Assembly: GCA_028290225.1 (NCBI GenBank)
Contig: JAQGKH010000206.1
Location: 1 to 5,729, forward strand
Direction: 5' to 3'
Length of the DNA: 5,729 bases
Source of the DNA: Devosia sp.
Lineage (GTDB): Bacteria; Pseudomonadota; Alphaproteobacteria; Rhizobiales; Devosiaceae
Shown here: positions 1 through 5,729 of the stretch, one piece after another
Layout of the letters: each line of letters begins with the position of its first letter
Position numbering within the stretch: position 1 is the stretch's first letter
Made by a program: the position numbers and the translations under genes
The notes under the pieces: generated by a model
Database searches by the model: none
Told to the model about the DNA's origin: nothing
What the model saw: only the letters and a program-made list of their open reading frames with translations

Positions 1-105
1 GACCGCTTCGGCTTCGGGCCACAGCTGCGCCATGGCGGCCTTCACCGGGTCCATGGCGACGGGCGTGGCGTGAAACAGAACAATACGTGGGGCTTTGGTG
101 GTCAT
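1..105 (-). CDS. Asp/Glu (hydantoin) racemase family protein, N-terminal fragment
   Basis: Only the first 35 codons are present; the gene runs off the left edge. It begins with ATG (complement of 103-105), preceded by a GGGAG-type ribosome binding site, and the protein starts MTTKAPRIVLFHATPVAMDP and continues to LWPEAEAV. A short basic start, a beta strand with the I-x-L-x-HATP pattern, then an amphipathic helix ending in a LWPEAE motif is typical of the N-terminus of aspartate/glutamate/hydantoin racemase family proteins. That is recognition by pattern on a small piece. The two catalytic cysteines of the family would lie outside the window, so racemase activity cannot be assessed. The gene starts 12 bases after the stop of the substrate-binding-protein gene on the same strand and is probably co-transcribed with it. 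The substrate is unknown. Confidence 0.6.
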   Translation of the reverse strand, partial: MTTKAPRIVLFHATPVAMDPVKAAMAQLWPEAEAV

Positions 106-117
106 GGTCTTCTCCCG

Positions 118-825
118 TCATCGCGCCTGGTGACCGAGGCGCGATCGCAGGCCTCCGTCTTCATAGGCCTGGCTGGCCTCGGGCGTGGACAGGTGCGCAA
201 TGAACGCCTCCGCCAGCTCCCGGTCCGCGGCCTTGGTGAAGATGGCGGCCGAAAAATCGGTGTGTTTCTGCAGTTCGGGTGGAAAGGGGCCCGCCACGTC
301 CACACCCTCGACCGACATCAGTTCACTGACCTGTTGAACCGCCAGATCCGCTTCGCCCGTCAGCAACTTCTCCGATGTGAAGCCCGCGGGAATGATCACT
401 GCCCGCTTGTTGACGATCTCGGCGATGCCCAGGCGTTGGATCAGCTCGGAAAAATAGATGCCGCTTGCACCGGCCTGCGAATAGGCAACCGCGCGGGCAT
501 TCACCAACGCATTGCGAAATGCCTCAGGGGTGGAAATATCGGGCGCCGCAGTCCCGGCGCGAACGCCAAGGCCAAAGCCCGCCTGGGCGATCGGGGTGAT
601 CGTTGCGGCATCCACGATGCCCGCTTGGGCAAGCTCCTGCAGCGACTCGTCGATCAGCACCACCACATCGGCGCCTTGGCCGGCGCGGATCTGGCGCATC
701 AGCACGGCCGTGGGGTTCCAGTTGATCTCGATCTCATGGCCCAGGGCGGTCCAGCCGGGCAGGATGGTCGCCTTGAAGGCCACTTCCACCGCAAGCGTGC
801 TCATGATGTGAAGCGTCTTGGTCAC
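118..825 (-). CDS. ModA-like substrate-binding domain protein without signal peptide
   Basis: A 235-residue protein resembling the type 2 periplasmic-binding fold of molybdate-binding proteins (SBP_bac_11/ModA-like). Visible family features are MRQIRAGQGADVVVL (about 43-57), the segment SQAGASGIYFSELIQRLGI (116-134), and GEADLAVQQVSEL followed by a GPFPPELQ stretch (157-186), which match the ModA order of ligand-loop, hinge and C-lobe motifs. The start is GTG at 823-825 with a strong AGGAGG six bases upstream. The protein begins directly with the first beta strand (TKTLHIMST), and the reading frame upstream, back to a TAG at 877-879, offers no start codon and no hydrophobic segment. It should therefore be cytoplasmic, or be exported by an unrecognised route. 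No permease or ATPase gene is visible. It may act as a soluble ligand sensor or binding protein rather than a transporter component. Molybdate specificity is not implied. It is the first gene of the leftward operon, divergent from the IclR regulator. Confidence 0.8.
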   Translation of the reverse strand: MTKTLHIMSTLAVEVAFKATILPGWTALGHEIEINWNPTAVLMRQIRAGQGADVVVLIDESLQELAQAGIVDAATITPIAQAGFGLGVRAGTAAPDISTPEAFRNALVNARAVAYSQAGASGIYFSELIQRLGIAEIVNKRAVIIPAGFTSEKLLTGEADLAVQQVSELMSVEGVDVAGPFPPELQKHTDFSAAIFTKAADRELAEAFIAHLSTPEASQAYEDGGLRSRLGHQAR

Positions 826-831
826 CGCTAT

Positions 832-837
832 CCTCCT
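832..837 (-). promoter_or_regulatory. Ribosome binding site deciding the GTG start
   Basis: The complement reads AGGAGG, a perfect Shine-Dalgarno core, six bases before the GTG at 823-825. It fixes the start of the signal-less substrate-binding protein. Confidence 0.8.
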
Positions 838-843
838 CGTGCG

Positions 844-883
844 CCCCCGCTGCTTTCCGGGGGTCGTTACAGCCCGCTAGGGC
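844..883 (-). promoter_or_regulatory. Two consecutive hairpins in the substrate-binding-protein leader
   Basis: In the leader RNA (complement), a GCCC-TAGC-GGGC hairpin at 872-883 can be extended by a G-U and a C-G pair. It is followed by a perfect 6-bp stem CCCCCG/CGGGGG with an 8-base loop at 844-863, ending six bases from the Shine-Dalgarno sequence. No T-run follows, so it does not look like an intrinsic terminator. It could control translation or mRNA stability. I do not recognise a known riboswitch class. Confidence 0.4.
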
Positions 884-917
884 CGCAGCTGTTGCTGGCC
901 CCCACAATCCCGGGTTG

Positions 918-947
918 ATTAGAGGAAAGTGTGGGCACAATAGTCAA
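918..947 (-). promoter_or_regulatory. Sigma70-like promoter of the leftward operon
   Basis: On the minus strand TTGACT (complement of 942-947, five of six matches to TTGACA) is followed after 18 bases by TCTAAT (complement of 918-923, five of six matches to TATAAT). A transcript would start near 911 and have a leader of about 85 bases. The spacer holds a small palindrome, TGTG-GG-CACA, at 930-939. This is by eye; no start has been mapped. Confidence 0.5.
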
Positions 948-962
948 TCTGCGACTACACGA

Positions 963-977
963 TTTCATCCTGTGAAA
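963..977. promoter_or_regulatory. Candidate operator A (TTTC-N5-GTGAAA)
   Basis: TTTCATCCTGTGAAA is a perfect inverted repeat with 5-bp arms TTTCA/TGAAA and a 5-base centre. Its centre is about 59 bases upstream of the predicted start of the leftward operon, just beyond the -35 box, a typical activator position. The same 15-bp geometry recurs at 1160-1174 and 2183-2197. The binding protein is unproven; the adjacent IclR regulator is the obvious candidate. Confidence 0.5.
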
Positions 978-1064
978 ACAGTGGGTGCGCAGCTTCTTGC
1001 CCGCAACAGCGCGAGTTATTTCCATCTTGCTGTTCCGGGCACGTAGGGGGCCGCGATCCCGCAC

Positions 1065-1100
1065 TTAGCTCATGTAACGGCCGCAATTATATGCTATGGT
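1065..1100 (+). promoter_or_regulatory. Weak candidate promoter for iclR-type gene
   Basis: TTAGCT (1065-1070) and TATATG (1088-1093) are spaced by 17 bases. Alternatively an extended -10 element TGC-TATGGT lies at 1092-1100. Matches are modest, and other positions in the 1000-1240 region cannot be excluded. If used, the leader to the ATG at 1249 would be roughly 145-150 bases and would contain operator B and a hairpin. Confidence 0.2.
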
Positions 1101-1121
1101 GCGGGAATTATTCGGGGGACA

Positions 1122-1158
1122 TTGGCCGGGCGTTTTCATCCACTCCTGCCCCGGCCGA
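1122..1158 (+). promoter_or_regulatory. Stem-loop in the iclR leader region
   Basis: GGCCGGG at 1124-1130 and CCCGGCC at 1150-1156 are perfectly complementary. A T-G and a T-A pair extend this to a 9-bp stem with a 19-base loop. It lies directly before candidate operator B. It has no T-run and is not a terminator. Its role depends on where transcription starts. Confidence 0.35.
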
Positions 1159-1159
1159 A

Positions 1160-1174
1160 TTTCCTATGGTGAAA
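1160..1174. promoter_or_regulatory. Candidate operator B (TTTC-N5-GTGAAA)
   Basis: TTTCCTATGGTGAAA matches the 15-bp geometry of sites A and C. It sits inside a longer perfect inverted repeat, GAATTTC (1157-1163) and GAAATTC (1171-1177) with a 7-base centre. It lies 75-90 bases upstream of the iclR-type start codon, in a position suited to autoregulation. Confidence 0.5.
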
Positions 1175-1248
1175 TTCATTTTCTCAATGTGCCACATCCG
1201 TTGACCCTGACAGGCTTCGATCCTAAGTCTTGGGGTGGGGAGGACAAG

Positions 1249-2106
1249 ATGCAGTTTGAAGACGCTGAAGTTGAGCCGCAAGACTCCCGCCGCGCGGGGT
1301 ATGAAATTGTTGCCAAGAACCCGGCCTGCCAGCCCAGCCAAAAAAGTATCCAGTCAGTTGATCGGGCGCTTTCGATAATCGAAGCGCTGTCCTCAAGTAA
1401 TTCTTCCTTGATGCTCAACGAGATTGCCACGCTGGCCGACATCAATCTTTCCACCTGCCACCATCTGGTCAAGACCCTCGTCAACCGGGGCTATGTCATT
1501 TATGCCGGTCGCAGCCGGGGCTATTCCCTGAGCTCCAAGCTCAGCGCGCTATCCCAGCGCTCCACGCGCGAGTCCAGCCTGGTGGAGTTTGTCCGCCCCA
1601 GTTTGCAGGATCTGAACACCGATCTGCGCGAAGCCGTGCAGATGTCGGTGCTACGCGGTTCGGCCCTGGTCACGCCCATCCGGCTCGCCTCGCAAATGCC
1701 CGGACCGGCCGATTTCCGCGACATGCCCGAGCTTCATGCGGCCCATGCCGTGGCCGGCGGTAAGGCGATCCTGGCGTGGTTGCCCGAAACGGAACTGGCC
1801 CGAGTTGTCGCCGATAATGGGCTGACGGCCTTCACCAGCAAGACCATCACTTCGCTTTCCGCACTGGTGGAGGAATTGCGGCTGGTCCGTCGCGCCGGGT
1901 TCGCCATGGACGATGGTGAGTTTCAGGCTCCGATGGTTGGTTATGGCACGGCCATCCGCGACACCTCGGGCGCGGTTATCGGCTCGATTGGTGCGACCAT
2001 TCCACGGCGGCGCGCCACCGATGCTTATCGCAGCTATATTGCCCGCGCCGTGGTGCGATGCGCCAACGATCTGTCCGATCGCATGCCTGCAGGCTGCTTC
2101 GTCTAG
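1249..2106 (+). CDS. IclR-family transcriptional regulator
   Basis: A 285-residue DNA-binding regulator. Residues 34-95 form the IclR winged helix-turn-helix: QSVDRALSIIEAL, then LNEIATLADINLSTCHHLVKTLVNRGYV, then the wing with RGYSLSSKL. The C-terminal effector domain (about 105-280) shows the family HAVAGGKAILAWLP segment (166-179), RRAGFAMDDGEF (214-225), and the late TAIRDTSGAVIGSIGATIP strand pair. The start is ATG at 1249, which follows GGGGAGG at seven bases' spacing; the frame stays open upstream to an ATG at 1096, but those 51 extra residues have no ribosome binding site and do not resemble the family. The usual conserved Cys of the effector loop is not evident (MVGYGTAIRD instead), so the ligand cannot be guessed. 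It is divergent from the substrate-binding-protein operon and precedes gnd-zwf-fbp. It is probably a local regulator of one or both, perhaps through the three repeated 15-bp sites. Confidence 0.9.
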   Translation: MQFEDAEVEPQDSRRAGYEIVAKNPACQPSQKSIQSVDRALSIIEALSSSNSSLMLNEIATLADINLSTCHHLVKTLVNRGYVIYAGRSRGYSLSSKLSALSQRSTRESSLVEFVRPSLQDLNTDLREAVQMSVLRGSALVTPIRLASQMPGPADFRDMPELHAAHAVAGGKAILAWLPETELARVVADNGLTAFTSKTITSLSALVEELRLVRRAGFAMDDGEFQAPMVGYGTAIRDTSGAVIGSIGATIPRRRATDAYRSYIARAVVRCANDLSDRMPAGCFV

Positions 2107-2135
2107 ATTTAGGCGAAGGTAGAAAAGTTAAGCTT

Positions 2136-2165
2136 CTGAAATGTCGTGACTCCTCGAAGTATAAC
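2136..2165 (+). promoter_or_regulatory. Candidate promoter of gnd-zwf-fbp
   Basis: CTGAAA (2136-2141, four of six matches to TTGACA) is followed after 18 bases by TATAAC (2160-2165, five of six matches to TATAAT). Transcription would start near 2172 and give a leader of about 117 bases. No intrinsic terminator is visible between the IclR stop and this promoter, so read-through from the regulator gene is possible. Confidence 0.35.
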
Positions 2166-2182
2166 TGTGTCCAGATTAGCGC

Positions 2183-2197
2183 TTTCACGATGTGAAA
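2183..2197. promoter_or_regulatory. Candidate operator C (TTTCAC-GAT-GTGAAA)
   Basis: This is the most symmetrical of the three sites: perfect 6-bp arms around a 3-base centre. It lies about 10-25 bases downstream of the predicted gnd transcription start, a position where a bound protein would block initiation or clearance, so it suggests repression. It shares TTTC-N5-GTGAAA with sites A and B. Confidence 0.55.
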
Positions 2198-2225
2198 TTT
2201 GCCAGTAAGCGCATGACAGCAGCAT

Positions 2226-2286
2226 CGCTCCAGAGATATTCAGCGTCCAACAAAATACCGCTGCAATATCTATTCACGGGAGAGCG
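2226..2286 (+). promoter_or_regulatory. Stem-loop next to the gnd ribosome binding site
   Basis: AGATATT (2234-2240) plus CAGCG (2241-2245) pairs with CGCTG (2259-2263) plus AATATCT (2265-2271). This gives 12 base pairs interrupted only by a bulged C at 2264, closing a 13-base A-rich loop. An outer 5-bp stem is possible between CGCTC (2226-2230) and GAGCG (2282-2286), which would cover the end of the Shine-Dalgarno sequence and the spacer before the start codon. The fold is by eye. It suggests translational control of gnd but matches no RNA family I know. Confidence 0.5.
2278..2282 (+). promoter_or_regulatory. Ribosome binding site for the TTG start of gnd
   Basis: GGGAG lies six bases before TTG at 2289-2291. 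No ATG or GTG occurs in this frame between the upstream stop (TGA at 2214-2216) and the Rossmann motif, so this site decides the start. Confidence 0.75.
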
Positions 2287-2288
2287 AA

Positions 2289-3716
2289 TTGAGTGCTGGT
2301 CAGGCCGATATTGGTGTTCTGGGTCTTGGGACGATGGGGGCGATGCTGGCCCTGAACTTGGCGGAAAAGGGCTTTGATACGGCCCTGTTCAACCGCACGG
2401 TCGAAAAGGCCGGCAAGCTGCGCGACGACAATGCCGATCTGGCGCACAAGCTTCACCCCCAGCCCACCGTTGAAGCCTTTATTGCCGCCCTCAAGGCCCC
2501 GCGGGTCATCATCCTGATGGTCAATGCCGGCAAGGCCGTCGACGACCAGCTCGAAGCCCTGCTGCCGCTGCTCGAGCAGGGTGACATCGTCATCGACGCC
2601 GGCAATACCGATTTCAACGACACCGTCGTACGTTCGCGCCGCTGCGAGGGCACCGGCATCCACTTTGTCGGCATGGGCGTATCGGGCGGCGAACTCGGCG
2701 CCCGTCACGGCCCCTCGATCATGGTGGGCGGGGACCCCGAAGTGTGGCAGCGCCTGCGTCCGCTGCTCGAGCCCATCGCCGCCAAATACCAAGGCAGCCC
2801 CTGCGTTGCCTGGCTGGGTGCCGATGGCGCCGGCCACTTCGTCAAGACCATCCACAACGGCATCGAATATGCCGATATGCAGATGATCGCCGAAGTCTAT
2901 GGCATCATGCGCGATGGGCTGGGACTGGCTGCCGCCGACATGGCCAAGATCTTTGCCGATTGGAACACGCGCGGGCTGTCGTCCTATCTGATCGAGATCA
3001 GCGCCGCCGTTCTGGCCGAGCCCGATCCGGCGACGGGCAAGGCCATGGTCGATGTGATCATCGACGAAGCGGGCCAGAAGGGCACCGGGCGCTGGTCCGT
3101 CATCGAAGCTCAAAAGCTGGGCATCGGCGCCACCACGCTGGAAGCCGCGGTTGCCGCGCGCGGCGTTTCCTCCCTGCGCCAGGAGCGCAAGGACGCCGAA
3201 GCGGTGTATGGCGACCTGGCGAGCAATGGCTTTGACTTCGCCGGTGATGCGCCAAGCATCGCCGAACTGGAAGCGGCGCTGGAAACGGCCAAGATCATCG
3301 CCTATGCCCAGGGCTATGCCATCATGGCGGCGGCCTCCCGGGAATATGGCTGGAACCTGCCGCTGGGCGAGATCGCCCGCATCTGGCGCTCGGGCTGCAT
3401 CATCCGCTCGGTGTTCCTGCAGGACATCACCAAGGCCTATGAAACCAATGGCGAGGTGGTGAACCTGCTCCAGCAGCCATCCTTCTCGGCCCGCGTCACC
3501 GCCGGGCAGGGCGCCTTGCGCAGCGTTGTCCGCAAGGCGGTTGCCGGCGGCATTCCGGTGCCGGCCCTCTCGGCCGCGCTGGCTTACTTTGACGATTATC
3601 GCCGCTCGCGCGGCACCGCCAATCTGATCCAGGCCCAGCGCGACCTGTTTGGCGCCCATACCTTCCGTCGGCTCGATCAGGACGGGGTGCACCACCATCA
3701 ATGGCCGGCGGTCTGA
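2289..3716 (+). CDS. gnd: 6-phosphogluconate dehydrogenase, decarboxylating
   Basis: Catalyses 6-phosphogluconate plus NADP+ to ribulose-5-phosphate, CO2 and NADPH in the cytoplasmic oxidative pentose phosphate pathway. The 475 residues match the usual long form (about 470-480). Seen in order: Rossmann loop GLGTMG (12-17); FNRT (34-37), whose Arg and Thr/Ser bind the NADP 2'-phosphate in known enzymes; the substrate-binding GVSGGELGARHGPSIMVGG stretch (130-148); HFVKTIHNGIEY (183-194) with the catalytic Lys at 186 and Glu at 193; the family signature DEAGQKGTGRW (259-269); and the C-terminal tail with ANLIQAQRDLFGAHTFRR, which reaches into the neighbouring subunit in the dimer. Nothing essential is missing. 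Translation starts at a rare TTG supported by GGGAG and by the lack of any other start. It is first in the gnd-zwf-fbp cluster, preceded by a candidate promoter, operator C and a leader stem-loop. Confidence 0.97.
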   Translation: MSAGQADIGVLGLGTMGAMLALNLAEKGFDTALFNRTVEKAGKLRDDNADLAHKLHPQPTVEAFIAALKAPRVIILMVNAGKAVDDQLEALLPLLEQGDIVIDAGNTDFNDTVVRSRRCEGTGIHFVGMGVSGGELGARHGPSIMVGGDPEVWQRLRPLLEPIAAKYQGSPCVAWLGADGAGHFVKTIHNGIEYADMQMIAEVYGIMRDGLGLAAADMAKIFADWNTRGLSSYLIEISAAVLAEPDPATGKAMVDVIIDEAGQKGTGRWSVIEAQKLGIGATTLEAAVAARGVSSLRQERKDAEAVYGDLASNGFDFAGDAPSIAELEAALETAKIIAYAQGYAIMAAASREYGWNLPLGEIARIWRSGCIIRSVFLQDITKAYETNGEVVNLLQQPSFSARVTAGQGALRSVVRKAVAGGIPVPALSAALAYFDDYRRSRGTANLIQAQRDLFGAHTFRRLDQDGVHHHQWPAV

Positions 3717-3739
3717 GCATGCGCAACCAGGACAAGCGC

Positions 3740-5218
<1,479 letters not shown>

Positions 5219-5274
5219 CCCCGCGCCCGGTGCATTTCCCCGCGCAATTCATCACCTCAAGGAAAGGCCGCGCC

Positions 5275-5729
5275 ATGTCATCGACGCTTGATGATTTTCT
5301 GCAGGCTTCAAGCGCAAGCCAACCCGCTTTGCGGTCGGCTGCCACCACCATCTCGCACCTGGCGCAAGCCGCCATCGCCTTGCACGCGGCCATCGCCTCG
5401 GGCCGGGTGCCCCAGGCTCCGGCGCCGGTGCAGGACCACACCAATGCCAGCGGCGAAACCCAGAAGTCGCTCGATCTTTATGCCGACCAGTTGTTCCTTG
5501 AAGCGGCACAAAAGGCTCCCGTCGCCTGGTACGGCTCGGAGGAACAGGACCTGCCCGTGCCCGTTGGCGAGGGCGAGCTGGCGCTGGCCATCGATCCCCT
5601 GGATGGCTCCTCAAACATTGAAACCAACATCGCGGTGGGCACGATCTTTTCGCTGCTGCCGGTTCCGGCCGAACACCAGAGCAACCCGGCCGGCATCTAT
5701 AACCAGCCTGGCACGGCGCAACGGGCGGC
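5275..5729 (+). CDS. fbp: Fructose-1,6-bisphosphatase class I, N-terminal part
   Basis: Hydrolyses fructose-1,6-bisphosphate to fructose-6-phosphate. Only 151 codons are present, a little under half of the expected 320-350 residues; the right edge cuts the gene. The residues seen are diagnostic of class I: ASGETQKSLDLYAD (58-71), the metal-binding GSEE (87-90), and IDPLDGSSNIETN (106-118), whose acidic residues (Glu89, Glu90, Asp107, Asp110) correspond to known Mg2+ ligands, followed by GTIFSLLP. The start at ATG 5275 has AAAGG seven bases upstream. It begins 56 bases after the zwf stop on the same strand with no visible terminator or good promoter between, so it is probably in the gnd-zwf operon. 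There it would return fructose-6-phosphate for re-oxidation through Zwf after isomerisation. A role in gluconeogenesis or, if the host has one, the Calvin cycle cannot be excluded. Confidence 0.95.
   Translation, partial: MSSTLDDFLQASSASQPALRSAATTISHLAQAAIALHAAIASGRVPQAPAPVQDHTNASGETQKSLDLYADQLFLEAAQKAPVAWYGSEEQDLPVPVGEGELALAIDPLDGSSNIETNIAVGTIFSLLPVPAEHQSNPAGIYNQPGTAQRA

Larger units (their letters stand above)
826..1248. other. Divergent intergenic control region
   Basis: A 423-base stretch without a supported gene. It holds, from left to right, the ribosome binding site, leader hairpins and promoter of the leftward operon, operator A, a weak rightward promoter, a 9-bp stem-loop, operator B and the ribosome binding site of the IclR-type gene. 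It looks richer in A/T than the coding DNA around it. No small protein gene with a convincing ribosome binding site was seen. Confidence 0.7.

Noticed and set aside
844..863. GC-rich hairpin considered as an intrinsic terminator.
   Set aside because: No T-run follows on either strand, and the hairpin lies just before the start of a gene.
70..918. A 282-codon open frame on the plus strand opposite the substrate-binding protein.
   Set aside because: It runs through the leftward promoter, leader and gene. Its translation is Arg/Gly-rich and unlike any family, while the minus-strand frame shows clear ModA-like motifs.
1094..1171. Direct repeat CTATGGTG at 1094-1101 and 1164-1171.
   Set aside because: Only eight bases match well and the flanks diverge; chance is a sufficient explanation.
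1201..1229. TTGACC ... TAAGTC as a promoter for the IclR gene.
   Set aside because: The -10 match is poor, and the implied start would fall on the Shine-Dalgarno sequence, leaving almost no leader.
2107..2160. Search for a terminator after the IclR gene.
   Set aside because: Only short A/T-rich half-repeats such as GAAG...CTTC and AAGCTT are present; no stable stem with a T-run.
2192..2377. A 61-codon plus-strand frame overlapping operator C, the gnd leader and the gnd start.
   Set aside because: It has no convincing ribosome binding site, and its second half is simply gnd in another frame. A leader peptide is possible but not supported.
2274..3701. A 475-codon open frame on the minus strand, antisense to gnd.
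   Set aside because: It mirrors gnd codon for codon in length, as expected in GC-rich DNA with strong third-position bias. The translation resembles no family and has no ribosome binding site; gnd motifs are unambiguous.

Overview
The window looks like chromosomal DNA from a GC-rich alphaproteobacterium. A member of the Hyphomicrobiales (a Devosia-like lineage) is my best guess, based on the style of the 6-phosphogluconate dehydrogenase and glucose-6-phosphate dehydrogenase proteins, the short intergenic gaps and the strong G/C preference at third codon positions. The taxonomy is inference. No tRNA, rRNA, CRISPR array, insertion sequence or integrase is visible.

Left part (1-825, minus strand): a two-gene operon reads leftwards out of the window. 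Its first gene encodes a ModA-like substrate-binding-domain protein that has no signal peptide. Twelve bases later comes the start of a probable Asp/Glu (hydantoin) racemase family protein, of which only 35 residues are inside the window. A good sigma70-like promoter and a structured leader lie upstream.

Middle (826-2288): a 423-base divergent control region separates that operon from an IclR-family regulator gene (1249-2106, plus strand). A 182-base gap follows, leading into the sugar genes.

Right part (2289-5729, plus strand): gnd, zwf and the first 151 codons of fbp form a compact same-strand cluster with gaps of 23 and 56 bases. Zwf oxidises glucose-6-phosphate and Gnd oxidatively decarboxylates 6-phosphogluconate; both reactions can yield NADPH. 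Fructose-1,6-bisphosphatase returns triose-derived hexose bisphosphate to fructose-6-phosphate, which isomerase can feed back to Zwf. Together they cover key steps of a cyclic oxidative pentose phosphate route. The lactonase gene (pgl) is not between zwf and gnd.

The most interesting signal is regulatory. Three 15-bp pseudopalindromes of identical geometry, TTTC-N5-GTGAAA (963-977, 1160-1174, 2183-2197), lie in the noncoding DNA: one before the substrate-binding-protein operon, one before iclR and one before gnd. This suggests one regulator, possibly the IclR protein between them, linking the divergent operon to the NADPH-producing sugar genes. The gnd leader also contains a 12-bp stem-loop just ahead of its ribosome binding site and rare TTG start.
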